Assembly: GCA_948099385.1 (NCBI GenBank)
Contig: CANUEZ040000193.1
Location: 3,360,501-3,424,500, forward strand
Reading direction: 5' to 3'
DNA: 64,000 bases
DNA from: Fasciola hepatica
Taxonomy: Eukaryota; Platyhelminthes; Trematoda; Plagiorchiida; Fasciolidae
Shown here: positions 23,707-37,886 of the stretch, piece by piece
Layout of the letters: each line of letters starts with the position of its first letter
How positions within the stretch are numbered: position 1 is the stretch's first letter
Notes under the pieces: model-generated
Told to the model about the DNA's origin: nothing
Database searches by the model: none
What the model saw: only the letters and a program-made list of their open reading frames with translations
Position numbers and translations under genes: made by a program

Positions 23707-25870
23707 GAGCTAATGGGTTCAACAATCAGCTACTTATATTTAGGACTTCTTCACCCAAACTCTAACAAAATGAAAAGAACTCCAGGGACCCGCGAAGTAT
23801 TCTCTAATAATGTCGCACTTTTCTACAGTTGAATCTAAGTGAGTGTTCGCCGTGTGAATTTCTAGAGACTTAGGATTTGCTTGGCTTCGGCCCCTTTCGC
23901 ACTTGATGATGACTGATCAGCATTTGTTCTTCAAAACAAAATAATCTCAGTATGCATGATTTAGTTTGCCAAATTTTTCTATGGTTTCGATATCGGGAAT
24001 ATGCATATGATTGAAGATTAGATCGCAACATATGTAACCATTTCACAATTGAATCCAACAAACGATCCCACTGAATCAGTCTGAAGTACGACACAAACTT
24101 ATATGAGCATACAATGTATATTATGTTCATGAAATTTCTTTTCAAAGTTAGCCTCGTTCAACGACAAGTTTTATCTACCCAATTGAACACACTTTATCTC
24201 AAGACACATCCAGTCAAAAATGAATGGTTTCGGGTATCTTCAATATCAGTGTATAATACTTGGTGTAGAATGAACGTGGTTACCACCAATCTGGTGACGG
24301 CATAACGTGAACTCAAGGGATAAAGAAACATAAGTTGAATTTTCACAAATCACATACGTCGAAAATTTCTCAACTGAGCAAAGCCTATTAGATTATTGAA
24401 TTTCGTGTTTGGTGAAAACAACAGTATCTTGTGAACAGGAACAAAAGTCTGTTCATGTTACTTCAGAAGGACTTCTGACTAAAAGAGGTATGCACCGCAC
24501 ATAACGGACGGCGAATAGTTTAATTTTGCAAGAAGCAGAACGAATATGCCCAAAAAGAAACGTCTTATCAAGTCGTGACCACAGTCCAATTTCTGTGTGA
24601 ATTGTACTGCAGTCTCGAAGCATAACAGTCAGGAATAGTGGTCATGTCTGATCTCCATTGTCTGCAGTTCATTTCATGCTAAGCAGAGTTGGTATCAAAT
24701 ATTAGTATTTCGTTGTGTCACTTTAATAGTTCTCATGCGCCGATAAAGCTCACACCTTTTTTTATAATGTTCCAATGATCATTGGGCTGAGCTTTTTTGT
24801 TGTTCTGTTTGAATAGTGAAACCGTGTGGTATAATTCAGCAGAATGTGACAGATCTGCACAATTCTCACTGAGCAATTCGAAATTTTTCGATCGATAGCG
24901 CAGCTGGAATTTTCGGAGCTGACTCGTGCGAAATTTGCATTCTCAATAGTATTGTTCTGCGTCATGTGCTTGACACTCACGAGTCATCCTTTGTGATGAT
25001 CAATTCACTTTGCACACTCGCTTTCAGCAGCTCAGTGGTTTTACGAAATGGGTGATGCATTCATATGACCTGACCAACCGTCTTATGTGAAATGCAATTT
25101 ATGAAAGCTTTGGTTCATACAAATCAATAATGTTAGACTGTGCCTTGATTACGTGGCGTCTTTTGCGGACCTGTGTATCGTCCTTACATATCAAGTCAAA
25201 CACAGATTTGAAGAGGTCACACATCACATGATAAATCTTTCAATTGCGAAAACCGCCGTCAACTCAAAAATAAATTTGTTGTTAGGTTTCTTCAAGTTAA
25301 TCGTTGTCACATACAATAAAAAATGCTTAGCACTAACGAATGTACCAGGTCACCTAATCGGTGAAATAACTCCCTTAGTCCATTTCGTTCAATGATTTTG
25401 TAAAGGCTTTAACCAGAGAAAACTAGCATCATCATCTTTGATATAACCTGCCTAAATTGTATTTCATATTTGTTATATTGCCTATTTTCTGAATATGGTA
25501 AATATGAGCAGTGAGAACGAAAATAACATGCAGTGAGAAATACATGTTTGGTCATATTTTGTCCAAAATATTGTTTAATCTTATTGTGAACCAGCTTTGG
25601 AATCCAATACGATAATTAGACTTTGCACTGGAAAACCCGGTTGTTCAAGAACCGGTGGCCAATTTTAAACCCTATATGATTAATTCTGGGGAAAGAGTGG
25701 CTTTCGTACAACAAAATCAGTTACCAAAAGTTATAAATTGCGTAATGTTACGTTTGGAAAAAATTAACTTGTGATGAAACATGAGCAAACGCGGTATAAT
25801 AAATGAATAACGCTGACTGAATTTGGAGTTGATGTCGATCAAAAACGCACGACTACAAAAGATGTCATGA

Positions 25871-26530
25871 GACATCCATCGATTACCACCTCTTCACGGT
25901 TTATGTGATCTGGTTTCGAATATACTTCAAGAAACTTGTCCTCAAATTATTAAATCTACCAAATTCTTCACCGTGGAATATCACTTACTAACATCTCGGT
26001 TTCATATAATCGGATTTTGTCTGTTTCCTCAAAGTGAAGCCAAGCAATTATCCGCGAGAAACGAACCCGAAATGTTTGAAAAAGGGGATTCAATTTGGCG
26101 GTATTTACCGAGTTCTATGCTCTTAATTATCTCATACTGTTGGGAAAACGAATTTCATATTTTGCCCACTACCCAACGAATGACATATTCGAAATGGAAC
26201 GCAAAACATGATCCGTTTCTTCTACCGGAGCATTTTTCTTCTGGTAAAGGTTCCCGTAACAACTATCAACTCAAAGACTGCACTCTCCACAACGTAATAA
26301 CGGCCACATTTACTATTTTTGCAGATAATAACCTTATTATTTCTGGACACCTAAAGATATTCAAGATAGAAATGTATTCCGTTCTGTCTAGACTGCGTGA
26401 AGAAAAACATGAAATCAACTGTAGAGATATTATAACACTCTACCAGGAATCCAATATGCACAGAAGTAGGCATTTTATTCATGAGAAGAGTTTGAGTGCA
26501 GCTCTTATTCGATTACCAAAAATGACGTGA
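25871..26530 (+). CDS. Array open frame, copy 5
   Basis: This copy in unit 5 is intact. It has CGG at the variable arginine (near 25999), a silent change shared only with unit 7. The first ATG is at 26072. Confidence 0.5.
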   Translation, partial: DIHRLPPLHGLCDLVSNILQETCPQIIKSTKFFTVEYHLLTSRFHIIGFCLFPQSEAKQLSARNEPEMFEKGDSIWRYLPSSMLLIISYCWENEFHILPTTQRMTYSKWNAKHDPFLLPEHFSSGKGSRNNYQLKDCTLHNVITATFTIFADNNLIISGHLKIFKIEMYSVLSRLREEKHEINCRDIITLYQESNMHRSRHFIHEKSLSAALIRLPKMT

Positions 26531-26983
26531 ATAGAGAAACCAATTTTGAGGAGAACATACTATTTTCAAGGGAGAGCTATTATTTACAAAGTACTATATG
26601 AATTTCGCCAACGACAATATCATGAAATATAGAATAAAATGGGATTTTGCTTGAGCAGTATAGGGTTATTTTATCCTGATTCAAGCCAAGTCACCAAGAT
26701 CAGTAATAATGTTCACATTGTACTTCGTAGATATTGTAATTAGAGATATACTGAACTTCTGCTTTTCGTAGCATGAAAAATTAACCAGATTTAGTATAGT
26801 CATCAAGCTTGTCCCAAAAAGCCAAGCACGCTCTCAAATAATTTGTTCTTCAATCCTGTGGGTAGAGTGCTGGGGATATAGATCAACATACAGGTGAAAT
26901 TTGGTATTTGAAAACACCGTTGGCTAGCATTGTATACTTTGGATTTATGATTTTCCTCATATCTTCATCCACCTACTTGCCAG

Positions 26984-27202
26984 AGACTTCTTAGTCAACT
27001 CCCAACCTATGGACGTCTTCTACAGAGAAAGCAATCCGAACTTTGCGATGATCGTCATGGACACTGAAAATTCGCTTCCATTTCACTTACCAACTTTGAA
27101 TAGCAAATGTGAATTCCGTAGGAATGAGGTCTTCAGATATGCTTCAGTAAACTGTTTTGAAAGATTACTGGACAAATTACGAAAATTTTGCGTAGTTGAT
27201 AA
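26984..27202 (+). CDS. Candidate exon A, copy 5
   Basis: This copy is intact, with the ATG at 27009 and the donor at 27203. Confidence 0.45.
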
Positions 27203-30200
27203 GTAAGATTTTAAGCTCTGGGCTTTGTCTTTATTGAGAATTCAAAGTTATTGAGAGCAAACCGTTGGATGAACTTTATAAAAATACCGCGACCTCTGAG
27301 GATTTCTGATGATAAAGTATTACAAAAACTACCTGTGTTTTGTTTTTTTCAATTAAATTTACTGAATTATTATATTCTGTCGAAGCAGCAGTCTTATGTT
27401 ATCCGTCTCAAATCGAAATTATGTATTTCATGATTAGTCGTTCTCAGTAAATCGTACGGGAATATTTGTTGGGGAACGATTTGGAACCTTTATGGACTGT
27501 TTCCAATAGTGCTGTTTTTTCCATATAAAATGAAAATTGTTCAAGATATAAATTCAGTAATCCGAGATATTCGAAAACTTAAAACTTCACCAGTCATTTT
27601 ACCAGGAATCTAACCCAACATCATTGCCTGCAGTGGTGTATGAATATATTCTGCTGAGTCCTCTACGGAGAATTGGGTCATTTTCGAAATCGATCGCTAG
27701 GCAAGACTTGGGTTCTGATAGCGTAAAACAGCGCTGTACTGGTAGCGTTCAAAATACCTTCGAGAAACAATCAGGACAGTCTGGTGGTTTGATTCTAGAG
27801 TAGCTGTTTACAAATTTCAGCGAGGGCTTTGCCGATGTGCGCCGGTGATCGTCTCTGACTGGGATTACACATGTGGGCATTGTATTCACTTTATTCGATG
27901 GTGCTTTAAACCATGATGCTGCAGGATCAGTTATCTTATTTGCTTTTAGGGATGTACTCAACAGATGAGCGTACTGTGACACGGACGACATTCATCACGC
28001 TGTTTGACGAGTCAAGTTAAAAGAAAACCAAAGGGGATGAGTGAAACACAGTGAGGGTTTTCTTTCTTATTTCATAAGGTTGCGAAAAATTATGGGTGAA
28101 CAAAACAACACGACCGAGAATAACTCGTCGAAGAATAAACTTGGAAAAAATTGTTAGTGTCTTTCAAAACTGCTTGAGAACTCTTATTTGAGGGGATAAC
28201 CGTAGCACCATAGGGACATGGTGCTGAATTTAAGATATCCATTGTGGATTGGTCCTAGGGTAACATCTCAATACACAAAGGGCTCACTCTGGAAAACTAC
28301 TTGGTTTCCAGGAAAACAGAGTCGGTACGGTGAAGAGAATGGAAATTGCTGAAAACACACGCAAAGCATTTGGACGGGTTCACATTTTGACCAGATCCGA
28401 TGGAAAGATATCGTATTTGGGATATATTCTCACTAACCATTCTGAAGCAAGAAGGAGCAGGAGGCAACCTGACAATGAGAAACATGGCCAGAGTAATCGG
28501 ATATCCCAGACGAGTTAGGCACTAGAAGCCTACCAATGTGCACGACAAACCAAAAGATAAACAACACGGTGAGCTAATGGGTTCAACAATCAGCTGCTTA
28601 TATTTAGGACTTCTTCACCCAAACTCTAACAAAATGAAAAGAACTCCAGGGACCCGCGAAGTATTCTCTAATAATGTCGCACTTTTCTACAGTTGAATCT
28701 AAGTGAGTGTTCGCCGTGTGAATTTCTAGAGACTTAGGATTTGCTTGGCTTCGGCCTCTTTCGCACTTGATGATGACTGATCAGCATTTGTTCTTCAAAA
28801 CAAAATAATCTCAGTATGCATGATTTAGTTTGCCAAATTTTTCTATGGTTTCGATATCGGGAATATGCATATGATTGAAGATTAGATCGCAACATATGTA
28901 ACCATTTCACAATTGAATCCAACAAACGATCCCACTGAATCAGTCTGAAGTACGACACAAACTTATATGAGCATACAATGTATATTATGTTCATGAAATT
29001 TCTTTTCAAAGTTAGCCTCGTTCAACGACAAGTTTTATCTACCCAATTGAACACACTTTATCTCAAGACACATCCAGTCAAAAATGAATGGTTTCGGGTA
29101 TCTTCAATATCAGTGTATAATACTTGGTGTAGAATGAACGTGGTTACCACCAATCTGGTGACGGCATAACGTGAACTCAAGGGATAAAGAAACATAAGTT
29201 GAATTTTCACAAATCACATACGTCGAAAATTTCTCAACTGAGCAAAGCCTATTAGATTATTGAATTTCGTGTTTGGTGAAAACAACAGTATCTTGTGAAC
29301 AGGAACAAAAGTCTGTTCATGTTACTTCAGAAGGACTTCTGACTAAAAGAGGTATGCACCGCACATAACGGACGGCGAATAGTTTAATTTTGCAAGAAGC
29401 AGAACGAATATGCCCAAAAAGAAACGTCTTATCAAGTCGTGACCACAGTCCAATTTCTGTGTGAATTGTACTGCAGTCTCGAAGCATAACAGTCAGGAAT
29501 AGTGGTCATGTCTGATCTCCATTGTCTGCAGTTCATTTCATGCTAAGCAGAGTTGGTATCAAATATCAGTATTTCGTTGTGTCACTTTAATAGTTCTCAT
29601 GCGCCGATAAAGCTCACACCTTTTTTTATAATGTTCCAATGATCATTGGGCTGAGCTTTTTTGTTGTTCTGTTTGAATAGTGAAACCGTGTGGTATAATT
29701 CAGCAGAATGTGACAGATCTGCACAATTCTCACTGAGCAATTCGAAATTTTTCGATCGATAGCGCAGCTGGAATTTTCGGAGCTGACTCGTGCGAAATTT
29801 GCATTCTCAATAGTATTGTTCTGCGTCATGTGCTTGACACTCACGAGTCATCCTTTGTGATGATCAATTCACTTTGCACACTCGCTTTCAGCAGCTCAGT
29901 GGTTTTACGAAATGGGTGATGCATTCATATGACCTGACCAACCGTCTTATGTGAAATGCAATTTATGAAAGCTTTGGTTCATACAAATCAATAATGTTAG
30001 ACTGTGCCTTGATTACGTGGCGTCTTTTGCGGACCTGTGTATCGTCCTTACATATCAAGTCAAACACAGATTTGAAGAGGTCACACATCACATGATAAAT
30101 CTTTCAATTGCGAAAACCGCCGTCAACTCAAAAATAAATTTGTTGTTAGGTTTCTTCAAGTTAATCGTTGTCACATACAATAAAAAATGCTTAGCACTAA

Positions 30201-32052
30201 CGAATGTACCAGGTCACCTAATCGGTGAAATAACTCCCTTAGTCCATTTCGTTCAATGATTTTGTAAAGGCTTTAACCAGAGAAAACTAGCATCATCATC
30301 TTTGATATAACCTGCCTAAATTGTATTTCATATTTGTTATATTGCCTATTTTCTGAATATGGTAAATATGAGCAGTGAGAACGAAAATAACATGCAGTGA
30401 GAAATACATGTTTGGTCATATTTTGTCCAAAATATTGTTTAATCTTATTGTGAACCAGCTTTGGAATCCAATACGATAATTAGACTTTGCACTGGAAAAC
30501 CCGGTTGTTCAAGAACCGGTGGCCAATTTTAAACCCTATATGATTAATTCTGGGGAAAGAGTGGCTTTCGTACAACAAAATCAGTTACCAAAAGTTATAA
30601 ATTGCGTAATGTTACGTTTGGAAAAAATTAACTTGTGATGAAACATGAGCAAACGCGGTATAATAAATGAATAACGCTGACTGAATTTGGAGTTGATGTC
30701 GATCAAAAACGCACGACTACAAAAGATGTCATGAGACATCCATCGATTACCACCTCTTCACGGTTTATGTGATCTGGTTTCGAATATACTTCAAGAAACT
30801 TGTCCTCAAATTATTAAATCTACCAAATTCTTCACCGTGGAATATCACTTACTAACATCTCGTTTTCATATAATCGGATTTTGTCTGTTTCCTCAAAGTG
30901 AAGCCAAGCAATTATCCGCGAGAAACGAACCCGAAATGTTTGAAAAAGGGGATTCAATTTGGCGGTATTTACCGAGTTCTATGCTCTTAATTATCTCATA
31001 CTGTTGGGAAAACGAATTTCATATTTTGCCCACTACCCAACGAATGACATATTCGAAATGGAACGCAAAACATGATCCGTTTCTTCTACCGGAGCATTTT
31101 TCTTCTGGTAAAGGTTCCCGTAACAACTATCAACTCAAAGACTGCACTCTCCACAACGTAATAACGGCCACATTTACTATTTTTGCAGATAATAACCTTA
31201 TTATTTCTGGACACCTAAAGATATTCAAGATAGAAATGTATTCCGTTCTGTCTAGACTGCGTGAAGAAAAACATGAAATCAACTGTAGAGATATTATAAC
31301 ACTCTACCAGGAATCCAATATGCACAGAAGTAGGCATTTTATTCATGAGAAGAGTTTGAGTGCAGCTCTTATTCGATTACCAAAAATGACGTGAATAGAG
31401 AAACCAATTTTGAGGAGAACATACTATTTTCAAGGGAGAGCTATTATTTACAAAGTACTATATGAATTTCGCCAACGACAATATCATGAAATATAGAATA
31501 AAATGGGATTTTGCTTGAGCAGTATAGGGTTATTTTATCCTGATTCAAGCCAAGTCACCAAGATCAGTAATAATGTTCACATTGTACTTCGTAGATATTG
31601 TAATTAGAGATATACTGAACTTCTGCTTTTCGTAGCATGAAAAATTAACCAGATTTAGTATAGTCATCAAGCTTGTCCCAAAAAGCCAAGCACGCTCTCA
31701 AATAATTTGTTCTTCAATCCTGTGGGTAGAGTGCTGGGGATATAGATCAACATACAGGTGAAATTTGGTATTTGAAAACACCGTTGGCTAGCATTGTATA
31801 CTTTGGATTTATGATTTTCCTCATATCTTCATCCACCTACTTGCCAGAGACTTCTTAGTCAACTCCCAACCTATGGACGTCTTCTACAGAGAAAGCAATC
31901 CGAACTTTGCGATGATCGTCATGGACACTGAAAATTCGCTTCCATTTCACTTACCAACTTTGAATAGCAAATGTGAATTCCGTAGGAATGAGGTCTTCAG
32001 ATATGCTTCAGTAAACTGTTTTGAAAGATTACTGGACAAATTACGAAAATTT
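27189..32052 (+). repeat. Unit 6 (short form)
   Basis: This 4864-bp unit has its junction at 28570/28571. Private changes lie near 28596, 28757 and 29567. With unit 7 it shares c at the 1168-equivalent site (28356). Confidence 0.95.
30735..31394 (+). CDS. Array open frame, copy 6
   Basis: This copy in short unit 6 is intact, with a CGT codon like unit 4. The first ATG is at 30936. Confidence 0.5.
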   Translation, partial: DIHRLPPLHGLCDLVSNILQETCPQIIKSTKFFTVEYHLLTSRFHIIGFCLFPQSEAKQLSARNEPEMFEKGDSIWRYLPSSMLLIISYCWENEFHILPTTQRMTYSKWNAKHDPFLLPEHFSSGKGSRNNYQLKDCTLHNVITATFTIFADNNLIISGHLKIFKIEMYSVLSRLREEKHEINCRDIITLYQESNMHRSRHFIHEKSLSAALIRLPKMT

Positions 32053-32066
32053 TGCGTAGTTGATAA
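31848..32066 (+). CDS. Candidate exon A, copy 6
   Basis: This copy is intact, with the ATG at 31873 and the donor at 32067. Confidence 0.45.
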
Positions 32067-33434
32067 GTAAGATTTTAAGCTCTGGGCTTTGTCTTTATTG
32101 AGAATTCAAAGTTATTGAGAGCAAACCGTTGGATGAACTTTATAAAAATACCGCGACCTCTGAGGATTTCTGATGATAAAGTATTACAAAAACTACCTGT
32201 GTTTTGTTTTTTTCAATTAAATTTACTGAATTATTATATTCTGTCGAAGCAGCAGTCTTATGTTATCCGTCTCAAATCGAAATTATGTATTTCATGATTA
32301 GTCGTTCTCAGTAAATCGTACGGGAATATTTGTTGGGGAACGATTTGGAACCTTTATGGACTGTTTCCAATAGTGCTGTTTTTTCCATATAAAATGAAAA
32401 TTGTTCAAGATATAAATTCAGTAATCCGAGATATTCGAAAACTTAAAACTTCACCAGTCATTTTACCAGGAATCTAACCCAACATCATTGCCTGCAGTGG
32501 TGTATGAATATATTCTGCTGAGTCCTCTACGGAGAATTGGGTCATTTTCGAAATCGATCGCTAGGCAAGACTTGGGTTCTGATAGCGTAAAACAGCGCTG
32601 TACTGGTAGCGTTCAAAATACCTTCGAGAAACAATCAGGACAGTCTGGTGGTTTGATTCTAGAGTAGCTGTTTACAAATTTCAGCGAGGGCTTTGCCGAT
32701 GTGCGCCGGTGATCGTCTCTGACTGGGATTACACATGTGGGCATTGTATTCACTTTATTCGATGGTGCTTTAAACCATGATGCTGCAGGATCAGTTATCT
32801 TATTTGCTTTTAGGGATGTACTCAACAGATGAGCGTACTGTGACACGGACGACATTCATCACGCTGTTTGACGAGTCAAGTTAAAAGAAAACCAAAGGGG
32901 ATGAGTGAAACACAGTGAGGGTTTTCTTTCTTATTTCATAAGGTTGCGAAAAATTATGGGTGAACAAAACAACACGACCGAGAATAACTCGTCGAAGAAT
33001 AAACTTGGAAAAAATTGTTAGTGTCTTTCAAAACTGCTTGAGAACTCTTATTTGAGGGGATAACCGTAGCACCATAGGGACATGGTGCTGAATTTAAGAT
33101 ATCCATTGTGGATTGGTCCTAGGGTAACATCTCAATACACAAAGGGCTCACTCTGGAAAACTACTTGGTTTCCAGGAAAACAGAGTCGGTACGGTGAAGA
33201 GAATGGAAATTGCTGAAAACACACGCAAAGCATTTGGACGGGTTCACATTTTGACCAGATCCGATGGAAAGATATCGTATTTGGGATATATTCTCACTAA
33301 CCATTCTGAAGCAAGAAGGAGCAGGAGGCAACCTGACAATGAGAAACATGGCCAGAGTAATCGGATATCCCAGACGAGTTAGGCACTAGAAGCCTACCAA
33401 TGTGCACGACAAACCAAAAGATAAACAACACGGT

Positions 33435-34390
33435 ACCCTGGAGTATTCCAGAAATTTTGACGAGCAGTTTCGAACTTTCATGCACACCTTGGATTTCTGC
33501 TTTCTACTTTGAAAATAATGAGAGGGCCAGATGGGATTTTTGAAGAGATAGCTGAAGGTTTTAAGCCCTTGAAGATATAAAAAATAAGGTACTGAAAAGA
33601 AAGTTCAAGAATATTCCATGAGCAAAGTAGAGAGATCGGGAGGACCTATCTCTGTATTCAGCAGTAAAATGCACTGAGGAAACAAATTTATCGAGAATGG
33701 ATACTTTAGGTTTGAAGTCGCTCTGAACAGGGTCCGAAGACAGCCCAGCATGCACGTTTCAGCAATATTTACTGCTGCTTGATTTGAGATCTTTCGGATT
33801 AAAACGTGTCCCTGTCTCATTTGTGATGGGACCCGTGGAGATCGGCATGATGAGGGACGGTTGCCGAAAATCAGGGACCGAATGACCTAATAGGAGCAAG
33901 AGTCCCGCTTGAAAGTAGCAAGAATCCGATGGAGAATCTCGTTGGAATGAGAATGACTCTCATGAAAACTATCGATTTTGTAACCGGGAACTTGTAAGTG
34001 ATACCTTCACCGGACGAATACGAGAGTGAAAATAATTAGCTCGGCTGCCAGTTATGGTGTATCACGGACTGTGTCACTTTGTCATTTACTATAAAACGCT
34101 TAGATTAGAGATAGGGTGAAGGCCTATAACTCCGTTGCTTCACTCACTAAAATGGCTGCAAACGAAAGTTAGTAATTGGGAAACAATCCCTCCACGGTTA
34201 TTCCCTAGCGATTGAGGTATAAAATGAACATGTCAGAATCTTTCACAATGAATTTAGAATAAATTTCGACAAAAGAGAAGCATCAGCCGGAGACTATTGC
34301 AAAACATACTCCAATAGAAAAACATGGACTATTTGGGACTAAATGGCTTTATAAGCAATTTTCTGGAATAGACATTAAGTCCGAATATTT
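33435..34390 (+). other. 956-bp long-form segment, unit 7
   Basis: This copy matches unit 2 as far as I can see, so the segment has changed no faster than the shared part of the unit. Confidence 0.9.
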
Positions 34391-36554
34391 GAGCTAATGG
34401 GTTCAACAATCAGCTACTTATATTTAGGACTTCTTCACCCAAACTCTAACAAAATGAAAAGAACTCCAGGGACCCGCGAAGTATTCTCTAATAATGTCGC
34501 ACTTTTCTACAGTTGAATCTAAGTGAGTGTTCGCCGTGTGAATTTCTAGAGACTTAGGATTTGCTTGGCTTCGGCCCCTTTCGCACTTGATGATGACTGA
34601 TCAGCATTTGTTCTTCAAAACAAAATAATCTCAGTATGCATGATTTAGTTTGCCAAATTTTTCTATGGTTTCGATATCGGGAATATGCATATGATTGAAG
34701 ATTAGATCGCAACATATGTAACCATTTCACAATTGAATCCAACAAACGATCCCACTGAATCAGTCTGAAGTACGACACAAACTTATATGAGCATACAATG
34801 TATATTATGTTCATGAAATTTCTTTTCAAAGTTAGCCTCGTTCAACGACAAGTTTTATCTACCCAATTGAACACACTTTATCTCAAGACACATCCAGTCA
34901 AAAATGAATGGTTTCGGGTATCTTCAATATCAGTGTATAATACTTGGTGTAGAATGAACGTGGTTACCACCAATCTGGTGACGGCATAACGTGAACTCAA
35001 GGGATAAAGAAACATAAGTTGAATTTTCACAAATCACATACGTCGAAAATTTCTCAACTGAGCAAAGCCTATTAGATTATTGAATTTCGTGTTTGGTGAA
35101 AACAACAGTATCTTGTGAACAGGAACAAAAGTCTGTTCATGTTACTTCAGAAGGACTTCTGACTAAAAGAGGTATGCACCGCACATAACGGACGGCGAAT
35201 AGTTTAATTTTGCAAGAAGCAGAACGAATACGCCCAAAAAGAAACGTCTTATCAAGTCGTGACCACAGTCCAATTTCTGTGTGAATTGTACTGCAGTCTC
35301 GAAGCATAACAGTCAGGAATAGTGGTCATGTCTGATCTCCATTGTCTGCAGTTCATTTCATGCTAAGCAGAGTTGGTATCAAATATTAGTATTTCGTTGT
35401 GTCACTTTAATAGTTCTCATGCGCCGATAAAGCTCACACCTTTTTTTATAATGTTCCAATGATCATTGGGCTGAGCTTTTTTGTTGTTCTGTTTGAATAG
35501 TGAAACCGTGTGGTATAATTCAGCAGAATGTGACAGATCTGCACAATTCTCACTGAGCAATTCGAAATTTTTCGATCGATAGCGCAGCTGGAATTTTCGG
35601 AGCTGACTCGTGCGAAATTTGCATTCTCAATAGTATTGTTCTGCGTCATGTGCTTGACACTCACGAGTCATCCTTTGTGATGATCAATTCACTTTGCACA
35701 CTCGCTTTCAGCAGCTCAGTGGTTTTACGAAATGGGTGATGCATTCATATGACCTGACCAACCGTCTTATGTGAAATGCAATTTATGAAAGCTTTGGTTC
35801 ATACAAATCAATAATGTTAGACTGTGCCTTGATTACGTGGCGTCTTTTGCGGACCTATGTATCGTCCTTACATATCAAGTCAAACACAGATTTGAAGAGG
35901 TCACACATCACATGATAAATCTTTCAATTGCGAAAACCGCCGTCAACTCAAAAATAAATTTGTTGTTAGGTTTCTTCAAGTTAATCGTTGTCACATACAA
36001 TAAAAAATGCTTAGCACTAATGAATGTACCAGGTCACCTAATCGGTGAAATAACTCCCTTAGTCCATTTCGTTCAATGATTTTGTAAAGGCTTTAACCAG
36101 AGAAAACTAGCATCATCATCTTTGATATAACCTGCCTAAATTGTATTTCATATTTGTTATATTGCCTATTTTCTGAATATGGTAAATATGAGCAGTGAGA
36201 ACGAAAATAACATGCAGTGAGAAATACATGTTTGGTCATATTTTGTCCAAAATATTGTTTAATCTTATTGTGAACCAGCTTTGGAATCCAATACGATAAT
36301 TAGACTTTGCACTGGAAAACCCGGTTGTTCAAGAACCGGTGGCCAATTTTAAACCCTATATGATTAATTCTGGGGAAAGAGTGGCTTTCGTACAACAAAA
36401 TCAGTTACCAAAAGTTATAAATTGCGTAATGTTACGTTTGGAAAAAATTAACTTGTGATGAAACATGAGCAAACGCGGTATAATAAATGAATAACGCTGA
36501 CTGAATTTGGAGTTGATGTCGATCAAAAACGCACGACTACAAAAGATGTCATGA

Positions 36555-37214
36555 GACATCCATCGATTACCACCTCTTCACGGTTTATGTGATCTGGTTT
36601 CGAATATACTTCAAGAAACTTGTCCTCAAATTATTAAATCTACCAAATTCTTCACCGTGGAATATCACTTACTAACATCTCGGTTTCATATAATCGGATT
36701 TTGTCTGTTTCCTCAAAGTGAAGCCAAGCAATTATCCGCGAGAAACGAACCCGAAATGTTTGAAAAAGGGGATTCAATTTGGCGGTATTTACCGAGTTCT
36801 ATGCTCTTAATTATCTCATACTGTTGGGAAAACGAATTTCATATTTTGCCCACTACCCAACGAATGACATATTCGAAATGGAACGCAAAACATGATCCGT
36901 TTCTTCTACCGGAGCATTTTTCTTCTGGTAAAGGTTCCCGTAACAACTATCAACTCAAAGACTGCACTCTCCACAACGTAATAACGGCCACATTTACTAT
37001 TTTTGCAGATAATAACCTTATTATTTCTGGACACCTAAAGATATTCAAGATAGAAATGTATTCCGTTCTGTCTAGACTGCGTGAAGAAAAACATGAAATC
37101 AACTGTAGAGATATTATAACACTCTACCAGGAATCCAATATGCACAGAAGTAGGCATTTTATTCATGAGAAGAGTTTGAGTGCAGCTCTTATTCGATTAC
37201 CAAAAATGACGTGA
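36555..37214 (+). CDS. Array open frame, copy 7
   Basis: This copy in unit 7 is intact, with the CGG codon shared with unit 5. The first ATG is at 36756. It is the last copy before the array ends. Confidence 0.5.
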   Translation, partial: DIHRLPPLHGLCDLVSNILQETCPQIIKSTKFFTVEYHLLTSRFHIIGFCLFPQSEAKQLSARNEPEMFEKGDSIWRYLPSSMLLIISYCWENEFHILPTTQRMTYSKWNAKHDPFLLPEHFSSGKGSRNNYQLKDCTLHNVITATFTIFADNNLIISGHLKIFKIEMYSVLSRLREEKHEINCRDIITLYQESNMHRSRHFIHEKSLSAALIRLPKMT

Positions 37215-37667
37215 ATAGAGAAACCAATTTTGAGGAGAACATACTATTTTCAAGGGAGAGCTATTATTTACAAAGTACTATATGAATTTCGCCAACGACA
37301 ATATCATGAAATATAGAATAAAATGGGATTTTGCTTGAGCAGTATAGGGTTATTTTATCCTGATTCAAGCCAAGTCACCAAGATCAGTAATAATGTTCAC
37401 ATTGTACTTCGTAGATATTGTAATTAGAGATATACTGAACTTCTGCTTTTCGTAGCATGAAAAATTAACCAGATTTAGTATAGTCATCAAGCTTGTCCCA
37501 AAAAGCCAAGCACGCTCTCAAATAATTTGTTCTTCAATCCTGTGGGTAGAGTGCTGGGGATATAGATCAACATACAGGTGAAATTTGGTATTTGAAAACA
37601 CCGTTGGCTAGCATTGTATACTTTGGATTTATGATTTTCCTCATATCTTCATCCACCTACTTGCCAG

Positions 37668-37886
37668 AGACTTCTTAGTCAACTCCCAACCTATGGACGT
37701 CTTCTACAGAGAAAGCAATCCGAACTTTGCGATGATCGTCATGGACACTGAAAATTCGCTTCCATTTCACTTACCAACTTTGAATAGCAAATGTGAATTC
37801 CGTAGGAATGAGGTCTTCAGATATGCTTCAGTAAACTGTTTTGAAAGATTACTGGACAAATTACGAAAATTTTGCGTAGTTGATAA
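37668..37886 (+). CDS. Candidate exon A, last copy, orphaned at the array edge
   Basis: This copy is intact with its donor at 37887, but the array stops 42 bases later, so the downstream pieces of the gene are missing. A transcript from here would have to splice into the single-copy flank or read into intron. I found no exon of matching phase nearby. Confidence 0.4.

Larger units (their letters stand above)
21369..27188 (+). repeat. Unit 5 (long form)
   Basis: This 5820-bp unit carries the 956-bp segment at 22751-23706, with a private g near 23418. Among all units it shares a CGG codon near 25999 only with unit 7. Confidence 0.95.
32053..37872 (+). repeat. Unit 7 (long form)
   Basis: This 5820-bp unit carries the 956-bp segment at 33435-34390. 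Private changes lie near 35231, 35857 and 36021. It is the last complete unit. Confidence 0.95.
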
